A DNA stretch of 64,000 nucleotides from Actinomadura rupiterrae (GCF_024172125.1 NZ_JAMZEA010000003.1:186001-250000); one strand, 5' to 3'. Numbered from the stretch's first letter, positions 9,366 to 20,971 are shown. Numbers and translations are program-made. Notes: a model not told the origin generated them from the letters alone.

Positions 9366-10055
9366 GTGGCTATAGCGAGTACTGCGATCTACAGATCGAC
9401 CGTGGGCAAGAAGGCGGTCATGGCGGTGACGGGGGCGATCCTCGTCGGCTTCCTGATCGCGCACATGATCGGGAACCTCAAGATCTTCCTTGGCGCCGGC
9501 GACTTCGACCACTACGCGCACTGGCTGCGCACGATGGGCGAGCCCGCCGTCCCCCGGCGCACCGTGCTGACCCTCCTTGAGGTCGTGCTCGGCGTCTCCG
9601 TCCTGCTGCACATGTGGTCCGCGGTCTCGCTGGCCCGGCGCGCGAGCGCGGCTCGGCCCGTGAAGTACCACGGCAAGAAGAAGTCGCACGCGCAGGGCTA
9701 CGCCACGCACACCATGCGCTACGGCGGCGTGATCATCCTGCTGTTCGTCATCTGGCACCTGCTGGACCTGACGTTCTACGCGGTGAACCCCAAGGGCTCT
9801 GACGCCACCCCGTACGACCGGGTCGTCGCCGACTTCGACGCCTCCCGCTGGTACATCACCGTCTGGTACGTCCTCGCCGTCCTGCTCGTCGGCCTGCACC
9901 TGCGGCACGGCATCTGGAGCGCCTTCCAGACCCTCGGGCTGCGCTCGCCGCGCAACAACAACGCGCTGCGCGCCCTCGCCGGAGGCATCGCCGCCGTCGT
10001 CACGATCGGCTTCATCGCCGTGCCGATCTCCGTCACCTTCGGATGGGTGAGCTGA
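9366..10055 (+). CDS. sdhC: Succinate dehydrogenase cytochrome b subunit (b558 family)
   Basis: 229 aa, GTG start. Five hydrophobic helices with conserved histidines ([40 protein letters not shown]) match the diheme b558 anchor of the Bacillus/Corynebacterium SdhCAB type, a single polypeptide replacing SdhC+SdhD. It anchors the complex and passes electrons to menaquinone. It is the first gene of sdhCAB; sdhA begins two bases after its stop codon. Confidence 0.93.
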   Translation: MAIASTAIYRSTVGKKAVMAVTGAILVGFLIAHMIGNLKIFLGAGDFDHYAHWLRTMGEPAVPRRTVLTLLEVVLGVSVLLHMWSAVSLARRASAARPVKYHGKKKSHAQGYATHTMRYGGVIILLFVIWHLLDLTFYAVNPKGSDATPYDRVVADFDASRWYITVWYVLAVLLVGLHLRHGIWSAFQTLGLRSPRNNNALRALAGGIAAVVTIGFIAVPISVTFGWVS

Positions 10056-10057
10056 CC

Positions 10058-11997
<1,940 letters not shown>

Positions 11998-11998
<1 letters not shown>

Positions 11999-12750
11999 TG
12001 AAGCTCACCCTGCGCATCTGGCGCCAGACGGACCCGAACGACGAGGGCCGGATGGTCGAGTACCCGATCGACGACATCTCCCCGGACGCCTCGTTCCTGG
12101 AGATGCTGGACGTCCTCAACGAGCGGCTGATCACCGAGGGCGAGGAGCCCGTCGCGTTCGACCACGACTGCCGCGAGGGCATCTGCGGCATGTGCTCGCT
12201 GGTGATCAACGGCACCCCGCACGGTCCGGAGCGGGCGACCACCACCTGCCAGCTGCACATGCGCAAGTTCAAGGACGGCGAGGTCATCGACGTCGAGCCG
12301 TGGCGCGCCCGGGCCTTCCCGGTCGTCAAGGACCTGGTCGTGGACCGGTCCGCGTTCGACAAGATCATCCAGTCCGGCGGCTACATCACCGCGCCGACCG
12401 GCACCGCCCCCGAGGCGCACTCGGTCCCGGTGCCCAAGCCGGACGCCGACGCCGCCTTCGAGGCCGCCGAGTGCATCGGCTGCGGCGCCTGCGTCGCGGC
12501 CTGCCCGAACGGCTCGGCCGCGCTGTTCCTCGGCGCCAAGGTCACCCACCTCGGCCTCATGCCGCAGGGCCAGCCCGAGCGCTGGGACCGCGTCGTCTCC
12601 ATGCTGGAGACCCACGACGACGCCGGCTTCGGCGGCTGCACCAACACCGGCGAGTGCACCGTCGCCTGCCCCAAGGGCATCCCGCTCGACGTCATCTCGT
12701 CGCTCAACCGGGACTTCCTGAAGGCCACCGTCGGCGGCAAGAAGAAGTAG
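11998..12750 (+). CDS. sdhB: Succinate dehydrogenase iron-sulfur subunit
   Basis: 250 aa. The start codon overlaps the sdhA stop (TAATG). The N-terminal plant-type ferredoxin domain carries the [2Fe-2S] cysteines in [11 protein letters not shown] and the distal TTCQLH. The C-terminal domain has [14 protein letters not shown] and [14 protein letters not shown], ligands of the [4Fe-4S] and [3Fe-4S] clusters. It wires FAD to the membrane subunit. The transcript ends at a strong hairpin 70 bp downstream. Confidence 0.95.
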
Positions 12751-12821
12751 ACAAGGGCAGCAGCCGGAGGTGGCACGAAGAAGTAGGCCGTCCCGCTCTC
12801 CGCGAAGCCGCGCGACGCTCT

Positions 12822-12862
12822 CGACGAAGCCCCGCGACCGATCCGGTCGCGGGGCTTCGTCG
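12822..12862 (+). terminator. Terminator of sdhCAB
   Basis: A perfect 19-bp stem (12822-12840 with 12844-12862) with a 3-base loop is followed by CGTTTCGG. It separates the two sdh operons. Confidence 0.88.
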
Positions 12863-12996
12863 CGTTTCGGCATCGCTATAGCGCAGTGTCCGAGTTAAAC
12901 GATCATGCCCGTTCGCGCTCGTCTCGATTCCGCTCAGCCATAAATGCTGGTTATGAGTGAGATGCGGCCGGGAACGGGCAGAACCGCAGGCGGGCA

Positions 12997-13012
12997 TGTG
13001 TGCAGGGTCACA
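12997..13012 (+). promoter_or_regulatory. Crp-like dyad upstream of the Sdh1 operon (site 1)
   Basis: TGTGTGCAGGGTCACA fits TGTGA-N6-TCACA with one mismatch, and shifted by one base it is a perfect dyad GTGTG-N6-CACAC. It lies about 150 bp before the membrane-subunit start. Confidence 0.5.
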
Positions 13013-13024
13013 CGGTGGCGTCGT

Positions 13025-13040
13025 TGTTATGTGTGTCACA
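13025..13040 (+). promoter_or_regulatory. Crp-like dyad upstream of the Sdh1 operon (site 2)
   Basis: TGTTATGTGTGTCACA matches nine of the ten defined positions of TGTGA-N6-TCACA and lies 28 bp after site 1. The other sequence between the sdhCAB terminator and 13149 shows no gene. Confidence 0.42.
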
Positions 13041-13149
13041 GTCGCGGGACCGTGGCGTAGGGTCACATCCCCCGGAGGCGCGAGAACGGGGAACCACCCC
13101 AGCGGGGAGACGACCCCGAGACCCCGACCCGAGCTCAGGAGAGCGATCG

Positions 13150-13980
13150 ATGAGCACAGTGGAGGCGCCAGGCAAAGCGCGCGCCCAGATCAAGGAACGC
13201 ACGCTCCGCCGGGACAACTGGCGCGTCTATCCGGTCACCACCCTGGTGATCTTCACGGCGTGGGTGGTGTACGCGACCATCCGGGCCTTCTGGGGAGCGG
13301 CGTTCTACGTCCCCCAGTACCACTACCTGACGCCGTTCTACTCGCCCTGCTTCAACGAGATCTGCAGCAACGTGCACGCCAACGGGCACACCGGCGACGC
13401 CGCCGAGTTCGGCACGTTCCTGCCGTCGGCGACGCGCGGCTGGATCCCGTTCGCGGCGGTGTCGCTGCCGTTCCTGCTGCTCTTCCGGCTGACCTGCTAC
13501 TACTACCGGAAGGCCTACTACCGCTCGTACTGGGCGTCCCCGCCCGCGTGCGCGGTGGCCGAGCCCCACAAGAGGTACTCGGGCGAGCGGCGGTTCCCGC
13601 TGATCGGCCAGAACCTGCACCGCTACTTCTGGATGGCCGCGTTCCTGATCTCGCTGGTCAACACCTGGGACGCGGTCCGCGCCTTCCACGGCAAGGACGG
13701 CGGGTTCGGGATCGGGCTCGGCACCCTGGTGCTGCTCGCCAACGTGGTGCTGCTGTGGATCTACACCCTGTCCTGCCACTCCTGCCGGCACATCGTCGGC
13801 GGACGGCTGAAGAACTTCTCCAAGCACCCGGTCCGGTACTGGATGTGGGGGCAGGTGTCGAAGCTGAACAAGCAGCACGGCCGGTACGCGCTCATCACGC
13901 TCGGATCGCTGGTGGTGGCGGATCTCTACGTCGCGCTGGTCTCCAGCGGCACCATCACCGACCTGCGAATCTTCAACTGA
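13150..13980 (+). CDS. sdhC: Sdh1-type succinate dehydrogenase membrane anchor
   Basis: 276 aa from the ATG at 13150, with AGGAG nine bases upstream. Length and order match mycobacterial Rv0249c (Sdh1 anchor). Five hydrophobic segments are visible. Unlike heme anchors, it is rich in Cys/His near the membrane: Cys116 (LTCYYYRK), Cys134 and His140 (PPACAVAEPH), and Cys209-His210-Ser-Cys212-Arg-His214. The mycobacterial Sdh1 structure is reported to hold a membrane-embedded Rieske-type cluster, and these residues are candidate ligands here (inference). It opens a three-gene operon ending before the Crp-family gene. Confidence 0.85.
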   Translation: MSTVEAPGKARAQIKERTLRRDNWRVYPVTTLVIFTAWVVYATIRAFWGAAFYVPQYHYLTPFYSPCFNEICSNVHANGHTGDAAEFGTFLPSATRGWIPFAAVSLPFLLLFRLTCYYYRKAYYRSYWASPPACAVAEPHKRYSGERRFPLIGQNLHRYFWMAAFLISLVNTWDAVRAFHGKDGGFGIGLGTLVLLANVVLLWIYTLSCHSCRHIVGGRLKNFSKHPVRYWMWGQVSKLNKQHGRYALITLGSLVVADLYVALVSSGTITDLRIFN

Positions 13981-13990
13981 GGACCCCCAG

Positions 13991-15976
13991 ATGACCGAAA
14001 TCGAGAGGCACGCCTACGACGTCGTCGTGATCGGCGCGGGCGGGGCCGGGCTGCGCGCGGCGATCGAGGCGCGGCTGCAGGGCAAGAGCGTCGCCGTCAT
14101 CTCCAAGTCGCTGTTCGGCAAGGCGCACACGGTGATGGCCGAGGGCGGCGCGGCCGCGGCGATGGGCAACGTCAACCCGAACGACAACTGGCAGGTCCAC
14201 TTCCGCGACACGATGCGCGGCGGGAAGTTCCTCAACAACTGGCGGATGGCCGAGCTGCACGCCAAGGAGGCCCCCGACCGGGTGTGGGAGCTGGAGGCGT
14301 GGGGCGCGCTGTTCGACCGCACCAAGGACGGCAAGATCTCGCAGCGCAACTTCGGCGGGCACGAGTACCCGCGGCTGGCGCACGTCGGCGACCGCACCGG
14401 CCTGGAGATGATCCGGACGCTGCAGCAGAAGGTCGTCGCGCTGCAGCAGGAGGACCACCGCGAGTTCGGCGCCTACGACGCGCGGATCAAGGTGTGGGCC
14501 GAGACGACCGTGACCCGGCTGCTGAAGGACGCGGACGGGCGGATCTGCGGCGCGTTCGCCTACGTCCGCGAGTCCGGGAGGTTCGTGGTGTTCGAGACCC
14601 CGGCGATCGTGATGGCGACCGGCGGGATCGGCAAGGCGTTCAAGGTGACGTCCAACTCCTGGGAGTACACCGGGGACGGGCACGCGCTCGCGCTGCTCGC
14701 CGGGGCGTCGCTGCTGAACATGGAGTTCGTCCAGTTCCACCCGACCGGGATGGTCTGGCCGCCGTCGGTGAAGGGGCTGCTCGTCACCGAGTCGGTGCGC
14801 GGCGACCGCGGCGTGCTGCGCAACTCCGACGGCAAGCGGTTCATGTTCGACTACATCCCCGAGGTCTTCAAGGACAAGTACGCGACGACCGAGGAGGAGG
14901 GCGACCGCTGGTACGACGACCCGGACAACAACCGCCGCCCGCCGGAGCTGCTGCCGCGTGACGAGGTCGCGCGGTCCATCAACTCCGAGGTGAAGGCGGG
15001 ACGCGGGTCGCCGCACGGCGGCGTGTACCTGACCGTCGTGGACCGGATGCCCGGCGGCGCGGAGGAGATCCGGCGCCGGCTGCCGTCGATGTACCACCAG
15101 TTCAAGGAGCTGGCGGACGTCGACATCACGGTCGAGGCGATGGAGGTCGGCCCGACCTGCCACTACGTGATGGGCGGCATCGAGGTCGACCCGGACACCG
15201 GCGCGGCCCTCGTGCCCGGCCTGTTCGCGGCGGGCGAGTGCTCCGGCGGTATGCACGGCTCGAACCGGCTCGGCGGCAACTCGCTGTCGGACCTACTGGT
15301 GTTCGGCCGGCGCGCGGGCCTCGGCGCGGTCGAGTACCTGGACGGTCTGGACGCGCGTCCGGCCGTCCCGGACGCGGAGGTCGAGGCGGCCACCGCGGAG
15401 GCGCTCGCCCCGTTCGGCCGTCCGGACGGCGAGAACCCGTACGCGGTGCACGGCGAGCTCCAGGCGACGATGAACGAGCTGGTCGGCATCATCCGCACCG
15501 AGTCCGAGCTCGTGGAGGCGCTGGAGAAGCTGGACAAGCTGCGCGCACGGGTCGCGAAGGTCGGGGTCGCGCCGGTCGCGGTCGGCGCGGGATCCGACGA
15601 CGGCGACGGGCGCGGCTACCACCCCGGCTGGCACCTGGCGCTGGACCTGCGCAACATGCTGCTGGTCTCGGAGGCGGTCGCGCGGGCCGCGCTGGAGCGG
15701 CAGGAGAGCCGCGGCGGGCACACCCGCGACGACTACCCGGTCATGTCGGCGGACTGGCGCAAGGTGAACCTGATCTGCCGGCTGTCCGGCGACGCGTCCG
15801 ACCCGGTGACCGGGGCGTCGGTCGAGCTGCGCAGGCAGCCGATGGAGCCGATGCGCGACGACCTGATCGGGCTGTTCGAGACCGACGAGCTGAAGAAGTA
15901 CCTCACCGCGGCCGAGCTGCCCGGCGGCGGCGCGTCCGAGGCGGCGGAGGCGGCGGGCGAGGAGGACGGCCAGTGA
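13991..15976 (+). CDS. sdhA: Sdh1-type succinate dehydrogenase flavoprotein subunit
   Basis: 661 aa, starting 10 bp after the anchor gene. FAD Rossmann motif VIGAGGAGLRAAIEA; covalent-FAD histidine in KAHTVMAEGGAAAAMGN; substrate regions QFHPTGMV and CSGGMHGSNRLGGNSLSDLLVFGRRAG. The sequence differs clearly from the first SdhA and matches Rv0248c-type enzymes. In mycobacteria Sdh1 is the main succinate dehydrogenase under carbon limitation, so the two complexes here probably serve different energy states. Confidence 0.93.
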   Translation: MTEIERHAYDVVVIGAGGAGLRAAIEARLQGKSVAVISKSLFGKAHTVMAEGGAAAAMGNVNPNDNWQVHFRDTMRGGKFLNNWRMAELHAKEAPDRVWELEAWGALFDRTKDGKISQRNFGGHEYPRLAHVGDRTGLEMIRTLQQKVVALQQEDHREFGAYDARIKVWAETTVTRLLKDADGRICGAFAYVRESGRFVVFETPAIVMATGGIGKAFKVTSNSWEYTGDGHALALLAGASLLNMEFVQFHPTGMVWPPSVKGLLVTESVRGDRGVLRNSDGKRFMFDYIPEVFKDKYATTEEEGDRWYDDPDNNRRPPELLPRDEVARSINSEVKAGRGSPHGGVYLTVVDRMPGGAEEIRRRLPSMYHQFKELADVDITVEAMEVGPTCHYVMGGIEVDPDTGAALVPGLFAAGECSGGMHGSNRLGGNSLSDLLVFGRRAGLGAVEYLDGLDARPAVPDAEVEAATAEALAPFGRPDGENPYAVHGELQATMNELVGIIRTESELVEALEKLDKLRARVAKVGVAPVAVGAGSDDGDGRGYHPGWHLALDLRNMLLVSEAVARAALERQESRGGHTRDDYPVMSADWRKVNLICRLSGDASDPVTGASVELRRQPMEPMRDDLIGLFETDELKKYLTAAELPGGGASEAAEAAGEEDGQ

Positions 15977-16743
15977 GCTACGAGGCCAAGTTCCGGGTGT
16001 GGCGCGGCGACGAGGGCCGCGGCGAGCTGCGCGACTACACCGTGGAGGTGAACGAGGGCGAGGTCGTCCTCGACATCATCCACCGGCTGCAGGCGACGCA
16101 GGCCCCCGACCTCGCCGTCCGGTGGAACTGCAAGGCGGGCAAGTGCGGCTCGTGCTCGGCCGAGGTGAACGGCATGCCGCGGCTGATGTGCATGACGCGG
16201 ATGTCCACCTTCGAGCCGGACGAGGTCGTCACGGTCACGCCCGTCCGCACCTTCCCGGTCGTCCGCGACCTGGTGACGGACGTGTCGTTCAACTACGAGA
16301 AGGCGCAGCAGATCCCGGCGTTCGACCCCGGCGACACCAAGCCGGGCGAGTTCCGGATGCAGCAGGTGGACGTGGAGCGCTCGCAGGAGTTCCGCAAGTG
16401 CATCGAGTGCTTCCTGTGCAACAACGTCTGCCACGTCATCCGCGACCACGACGAGAACAAGCCGAACTTCGCCGGGCCGCGCTACCTGATGCGGATCACC
16501 GAGCTGGAGATGCACCCGGCGGACGTGGACGACCGGCGCGAGATCGCGCAGGAGGTCTTCGGGCTCGGCTTCTGCAACATCACCAAGTGCTGCACCGAGG
16601 TCTGCCCCGAGGGCATCAAGATCACTGACAACGCGCTGATCCCGATGAAGGAGCGCGTCGTCGGCCGCCGCTACGACCCGGTCGTCTGGCTGGGCTCGAA
16701 GCTCGGCATCGTGAAGAAGGGCCAGGACACCCCACCCGCGTGA
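15973..16743 (+). CDS. sdhB: Sdh1-type succinate dehydrogenase iron-sulfur subunit
   Basis: 256 aa, GTG start overlapping the sdhA stop (GTGA), so translation is coupled. [2Fe-2S] ligands in NCKAGKCGSCSAE and LMCMTRM; the second half has CIECFLCNNVCHV and CNITKCCTEVCPEGI for the two further clusters. It matches the Rv0247c type and differs from the first SdhB in length and cluster spacing. It completes the second succinate dehydrogenase. Confidence 0.93.
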   Translation: MSYEAKFRVWRGDEGRGELRDYTVEVNEGEVVLDIIHRLQATQAPDLAVRWNCKAGKCGSCSAEVNGMPRLMCMTRMSTFEPDEVVTVTPVRTFPVVRDLVTDVSFNYEKAQQIPAFDPGDTKPGEFRMQQVDVERSQEFRKCIECFLCNNVCHVIRDHDENKPNFAGPRYLMRITELEMHPADVDDRREIAQEVFGLGFCNITKCCTEVCPEGIKITDNALIPMKERVVGRRYDPVVWLGSKLGIVKKGQDTPPA

Positions 16744-17067
16744 TCCTGGGGCGCTGCGGCGGCGTCCGGCGACGGGCGCCGCGGCGGCGGTCGGCGCGCG
16801 TTGAGGCGGTCGGCTGGCCTCGGGGCGTCGGGGCGTCCGGCGACGGGGCGGTGGTGACGGCGGGCGGCGTGCCCCCGTCACCGCCGCCCGTCGCCACCGC
16901 CGTTCCCCGTGAACGCCGTCGGCCACCGTGACAACTGGGCCACCGTGCCGCGCTCCACCCTCGCTCTTGGACGCGGCGGTGAATAGGTAGAAGTACACAG
17001 AACCGGGTCTTGATTTGTTCTGGCGTCGTGGGTCCCCTGACGTCGTCCCGCGTCTTAGCGTGGAGGG
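16744..17067. other. Intergenic region upstream of the Crp-family gene
   Basis: No gene is visible. A dyad CAGAAC-N13-GTTCTG (16998-17022) lies 45 bp before the regulator start and could be an operator. No Crp-type TGTGA-N6-TCACA dyad was seen here, so autoregulation is not supported. Confidence 0.35.
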
Positions 17068-17751
17068 ATGACCGCCTTGGAGCCGGGCTCCTTCCTCGCC
17101 GAGCTCACCCCCGCCGAGCGCACCGACCTCGAATCCCGCGGCGGCGTGCGCGCCTTCGACCGCGGTGAGGTGCTGTTCCACGAGGGCGAGGACGGCGCCT
17201 GGGTGGCCGTCCTGCTGACCGGGCGGGTCAAGGCGTTCTCCACCCGCGAGCAGGGCGGCGAGGCGGTGCTCGGCGTCCGGGGGCCGGGCGCGCTGCTGGG
17301 CGAGGTCGCGGCGATCGACGAGCTGCCGAGGTCGGCGTCGGTGAAGACGCTGGAGCCCGCGCGGGCGCTGGCCGTCGCGACCGAGGACTTCCGCGCCTAC
17401 CTGTCGTCCAACCCGCGCGTCTCGTTCATCATCATGAAGATGCTGTGCCAGCGCTGGCGCGAGGCGGACCGCGGCCGCGTCGAGTTCGGCATGTTCGACG
17501 CCACCGGACGCGTCGCGCAGCGGCTCGTCGAGCTGGCCGAACGGTTCGGCGTCCCGTACACGGGCGTGAACGGCGCGAGCGTCCAGATCACGCTGAACCT
17601 GACGCAGGAGGAGCTGGCGGGCTGGGTCGGCGCGTCCCGCGAGGCCGTCAGCAAGGCCCTGCGCACGCTGCGCCGGCACGGCTGGATCGAGACGGGCCGG
17701 CGGAGCGTCATCGTCCACGACATCCAAGCCCTCCGCCGCCACGCCCGCTGA
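17068..17751 (+). CDS. Crp/Fnr-family transcriptional regulator
   Basis: 227 aa. An N-terminal cyclic-nucleotide-binding fold (about 5-125) includes GEVLFHEGEDGAWVAVLLTGRVK and GPGALLGEVAAIDELPRSASV. The dimer helix leads to a winged helix-turn-helix (LTQEELAGWVGASREAVSKALRTLRRHGWIE). A GGAGGG directly abuts the ATG. The cAMP-contact arginine appears as the R of PRSAS, consistent with true Crp, and no Fnr cysteine cluster is seen. Its place behind two sdh operons bearing Crp-like dyads makes it the obvious candidate regulator. Confidence 0.88.
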   Translation: MTALEPGSFLAELTPAERTDLESRGGVRAFDRGEVLFHEGEDGAWVAVLLTGRVKAFSTREQGGEAVLGVRGPGALLGEVAAIDELPRSASVKTLEPARALAVATEDFRAYLSSNPRVSFIIMKMLCQRWREADRGRVEFGMFDATGRVAQRLVELAERFGVPYTGVNGASVQITLNLTQEELAGWVGASREAVSKALRTLRRHGWIETGRRSVIVHDIQALRRHAR

Positions 17752-17797
17752 CCCCGAACGACTCTCGCTTCGCCGTCACGCCCGCTGACCTCGAACG
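17734..17797 (+). repeat. Direct repeat duplicating the 3' end of the Crp-family gene
   Basis: A 27-base unit at 17734-17760, covering the last codons and stop of the regulator, recurs at 17771-17797 with 25 of 27 bases the same. It looks like a short tandem duplication. Confidence 0.6.
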
Positions 17798-17873
17798 TTT
17801 CGCGACATGGTGCAGCGCCGGACCGGGATACAGGCCGGAGGGCGCCTCTCGCGGACGGGGCGGGAATGCAGGA

Positions 17874-17901
17874 CGCCGCGTCCGGGGGAGCGGACGCGGC
17901 G
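17874..17901. terminator. Hairpin between convergent genes
   Basis: A 10-bp stem (17874-17883 with 17892-17901) with an 8-base loop sits between the Crp-family gene and the convergent secreted-protein gene. Confidence 0.5.
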
Positions 17902-17920
17902 CCTGGCGTGCGGGCCTCGG

Positions 17921-18763
17921 TCAGGAGGCGATCGGGGAGGCCGGGACCTTCGCCGACTTCAGCGACGGCAGGACCTTGCCCGCCGTGATGCCGCGGTCGC
18001 GGGCGAACGCGTCGGTGACCTGGCCGAACATGTAGTTCTTGACCCCGATGACGACGTCGATGTCCGCCTTGTTGGCGCCGCTCGGGCTGGGCAGGCCGAC
18101 GAGCGTGTTCATCACGCCGGTGAGCAGGCCGCAGTTGGTCGCGGCGGGCACCGGGAACGCCGTGTCGGTGATCTTCGCGGGGATGACCCAGGCGCCGTTC
18201 ACGTTCTTCAACGACAGGTCGGACAGGTTCGGCGTGATCGAGACCGGTGCCGCGTCGCTACCGATGTAGCAATTGTCGCCGAGCAGGTTCGCCTTGGTGT
18301 ACTCCGTCTTCACCTTCAGCGGGATGCTGTCGGGCAGGACGTACTTGCCGAGCGTGATTGCTCCGGCCTGCTGGACGCGCACCTGGAAGCCGTCCAGGCC
18401 GAGCGGCGCCGATTCCTTGGGAATCGAGATCGGGTCGCTCCTGAAACCGCCGTCCGGGGTGCGGATCTGCAGCTTCCACTCGTGCAGCCCCACCGCCACC
18501 GGGACGGTGATCGGCGAGGTGATCTTCTGGGTGAGGCCGCCCAGCTTCATCTCGCCGCCGGTCATCACGATGGCGACGCAGTTCCACAGCCAGGACTGCG
18601 CGCCCTGGGGGATCGCGGGGCAGTCCTTGAAGTCCGCGCTGCTTGGGGTGTAGCCCGAGGCCCCATCGGCGTGCGCCGCGACGGCGGGCCCGGCCGCGAG
18701 CGCGGCCCCGAGACCGGCGGCGCCGAGGGTCCGGGAGAACACCCGGTGGGACAGACGCTTCAT
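17921..18763 (-). CDS. Secreted protein of unknown function
   Basis: 280 aa from the ATG at 18763, preceded by GGAG. A clear signal peptide (MKRLSHRVFSRTLGAAGLGAALAAGPAVAAHA) precedes a mature domain with four cysteines (FKDCPAIP, WNCVAI, DNCYIG, TNCGLLTG), which could form two disulfides. Regular alternation of short hydrophobic strands suggests a beta-rich fold. I do not recognise the family; similar proteins are seen in other actinomycetes. A second ATG lies just upstream at 18767 in another frame. Confidence 0.75.
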   Translation of the reverse strand: MKRLSHRVFSRTLGAAGLGAALAAGPAVAAHADGASGYTPSSADFKDCPAIPQGAQSWLWNCVAIVMTGGEMKLGGLTQKITSPITVPVAVGLHEWKLQIRTPDGGFRSDPISIPKESAPLGLDGFQVRVQQAGAITLGKYVLPDSIPLKVKTEYTKANLLGDNCYIGSDAAPVSITPNLSDLSLKNVNGAWVIPAKITDTAFPVPAATNCGLLTGVMNTLVGLPSPSGANKADIDVVIGVKNYMFGQVTDAFARDRGITAGKVLPSLKSAKVPASPIAS

Positions 18764-19267
18764 GCATGCTCCGAGCACGTGGGGCGGTGGCGGGGCGGAC
18801 GTGGGGTGATCCGGGAGCGGGTGTGGGGTGGAAAACGCCCGCACGGCGGGCGGGGCAGACGAAGCATAAGTACGGCCTTACCAGGCCCGATACTCCCTGT
18901 CGCGAAAGTTTCTCAAGTTGCGGATGTATCAGAAGTGACAAGAAACGCCCGCCGCCTCCATGCCACCCACACACCCCACTCCCCAAAGTGATCAAGAAAC
19001 CCCGCCCCCGCCCGACCGTCCCGTCCGACCAGAGCGCGCGCCAGCAAGGCACCCGAGCGGAACGCGCGAGCGGGACGCCCTGGAGGCCGGGCGGGAGACC
19101 GGGGCAGAGCGGGGCGGTCGGCAGGCCGGGCAGGCCGGAGGGGGCCGAGGCCGGGGGGCCGGGGCTGCGGGGGTGGCGTTGGCGGGAGGCGGGGGTGACC
19201 TGGGGTGGAGGCGGGTGGCGCCGGGTCGGGCGGCGGGTCGCGGACGGGCTGCCCCTACCCTGTGAGC
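18764..19267. other. Divergent intergenic region with no gene seen
   Basis: Between the secreted-protein gene and the LysR gene. The right half (about 19000-19250) is G-rich low-complexity sequence. No confident promoter or operator stands out. Confidence 0.4.
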
Positions 19268-20302
19268 GTGCAGTTGCAGCAGCTCGCCTACTTCGTCGCG
19301 GTCGCGGAGGTCAGGCACTTCACCCAGGCGGCCGAGCTGCTGCGCGTCGCCCAGCCGTCGCTGTCCAAGCAGATCAGGGCGCTGGAGACCGAGCTCGGCG
19401 CGTCCCTGTTCAGCCGGGCGCGCGGCAACATCACGCTCACCCCGGCGGGTGAGGCGCTGCTTCCGCTGGCCAAGCGGATCCTCGCGGACGTCGACACCGC
19501 CCGGCTCGAAGTGCAGGAGCTCGCCGGGCTGCGGCGCGGGCGCGTCCGGCTGGGCGCGACGCCGTCGCTGTGCGCGGGCCTGCTCGGGGACGTGCTGCGG
19601 CGCTTCCACGACGCCTTCCCCGGCATCGAGCTGCTGGTCGAGGAGGGCGGCTCGCGCGACCTCGTCCGGGACCTGACCCGCGGCTCGCTCGACCTGGCCC
19701 TGGTCATCCTCCCGCTGCACGGCGATCCGCCTCTCTCGACGACGGCGATCCTGCGCGAGGACCTGGTCGTCGCCTCCCCCGCCGCCGAGCCCGAGAACCG
19801 GGCCGAAACGGGCGTGGGCGGACGGCTCGCCGACCGCGGCTGCCAGCTGCCGCGCCGTCCCTACCTGCACATCTCCGACCTCCGGGACCGTCCGCTGGTG
19901 ATGTTCCGGCCCGGCTACGACCTGCGCGAGGCCACCATCAGCGCCTGCCGCGCCGCCGGGTTCGAGCCGCGCTTCGCGGTCGAGGGCGGCGAGATGGACG
20001 CCGTGCTCCGCTTCGTCGAGGCGGGCCTCGGCATCGCCGTCGTGCCGAGCATGGTGCTGGCCGGACGTCCCGGCCTGCACGGCACTCCCCTGATCATCAC
20101 CGACGAGGACGACCCGGCCCGCGGCGGCCGGCGAGCCCACCCCGACCACGGCCTGCGCCGGACGATCGCCCTGGCGCACCGCAAGGACGTAGACCTCACC
20201 CACGCCGCACGGGCCTTCCAGGAGACCCTGGAGAACTTCCTCGTAGAAGCCGGTTTGGCAGGCGCACTCCCCTCGGGTGTCGAAACCCTCCTCACCCCCT
20301 GA
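19268..20302 (+). CDS. LysR-family transcriptional regulator
   Basis: 344 aa from the GTG at 19268 (another in-frame GTG lies at 19262; no ribosome-binding site marks either). The N-terminal winged helix shows LAYFVAVAEVRHFTQAAELLRVAQPSLSKQIRALETELGA, classical LysR. A periplasmic-binding-like sensor domain follows (from about residue 90). An insertion near 165-195 (PAAEPENRAETGVGGRLADRGC) lengthens the sensor beyond the usual 300 aa. No divergent target gene adjoins, so the effector is unknown. Confidence 0.9.
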   Translation: MQLQQLAYFVAVAEVRHFTQAAELLRVAQPSLSKQIRALETELGASLFSRARGNITLTPAGEALLPLAKRILADVDTARLEVQELAGLRRGRVRLGATPSLCAGLLGDVLRRFHDAFPGIELLVEEGGSRDLVRDLTRGSLDLALVILPLHGDPPLSTTAILREDLVVASPAAEPENRAETGVGGRLADRGCQLPRRPYLHISDLRDRPLVMFRPGYDLREATISACRAAGFEPRFAVEGGEMDAVLRFVEAGLGIAVVPSMVLAGRPGLHGTPLIITDEDDPARGGRRAHPDHGLRRTIALAHRKDVDLTHAARAFQETLENFLVEAGLAGALPSGVETLLTP

Positions 20303-20369
20303 CCCACGAGTTCTCGCCCCCAGGACGGTTCGGGGTCGGGCCGTCGCGGCGGGTCCCTGGTGGTGGGGG

Positions 20370-20957
20370 TCATCGCTGGAGGGTGCGCTTGAGGTGGGCT
20401 TCTGCGTCGGCGGCGCGGCCGTTGCCGTAGACGCGGAGCACTTCGGCGATCTCGGGGAAGTTCACGTCGATCGTCGCGGCGGCGGCCTCGATCTCGGCGG
20501 CGGACGCGACCTCCCTCAGCAGCGCCTGGAGGACGCGGGCGGGTGACTCGGGCGGCGCGGCCTCGTGCCACGCCACGTCCATCACGCCCCCGCCCCGCCC
20601 GGACGACGTCGCGCGCCCCTGACCCTCCGCGCGCAGGGTGGACGTGGTGGTCGGTGACTCCTCGCGGATCTCGTCCAGGCGGGCGCGCAGCTCGCCGGGC
20701 GGGACGGTGTCTGCCTCGGCGGCCAGCTCCTCGACCGCGAGCAGCCGGTGCAGGACGGCCGGATTGCTGATCTTGGCGCGCTGGCCGGACATCAGCTGGG
20801 ACAGCATCGGCGCGGACAGCCCGAGCACGCCGGCCAGCCCCGACTGGGACAGCCCCATCCGGTCGAGCACGCGGCGGAACCGGTCGCCGAGCGGCTCGCC
20901 GTACCACTCGGTCTGCAGCGCCCGGTTGCGCTCGACGGCGTCCTGCGTGGCGGGCAT
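20370..20957 (-). CDS. XRE-family helix-turn-helix regulator
   Basis: 195 aa from the ATG at 20957, chosen because GGGAGG lies seven bases upstream; a longer frame starts at 20990. The HTH (about 25-80) reads MGLSQSGLAGVLGLSAPMLSQLMSGQRAKISNPAVLHRLLAVEELA. The C-terminal half is helical (LLREVASAAEIEAAAATIDVNFPEIAEVLRVYG) and probably binds a partner or ligand. It diverges from the lipoprotein/OmpA pair, and the shared region holds repeated motifs that could be its operators. Confidence 0.85.
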   Translation of the reverse strand: MPATQDAVERNRALQTEWYGEPLGDRFRRVLDRMGLSQSGLAGVLGLSAPMLSQLMSGQRAKISNPAVLHRLLAVEELAAEADTVPPGELRARLDEIREESPTTTSTLRAEGQGRATSSGRGGGVMDVAWHEAAPPESPARVLQALLREVASAAEIEAAAATIDVNFPEIAEVLRVYGNGRAADAEAHLKRTLQR

Positions 20958-20971
20958 GCCGAACCTCCCAC

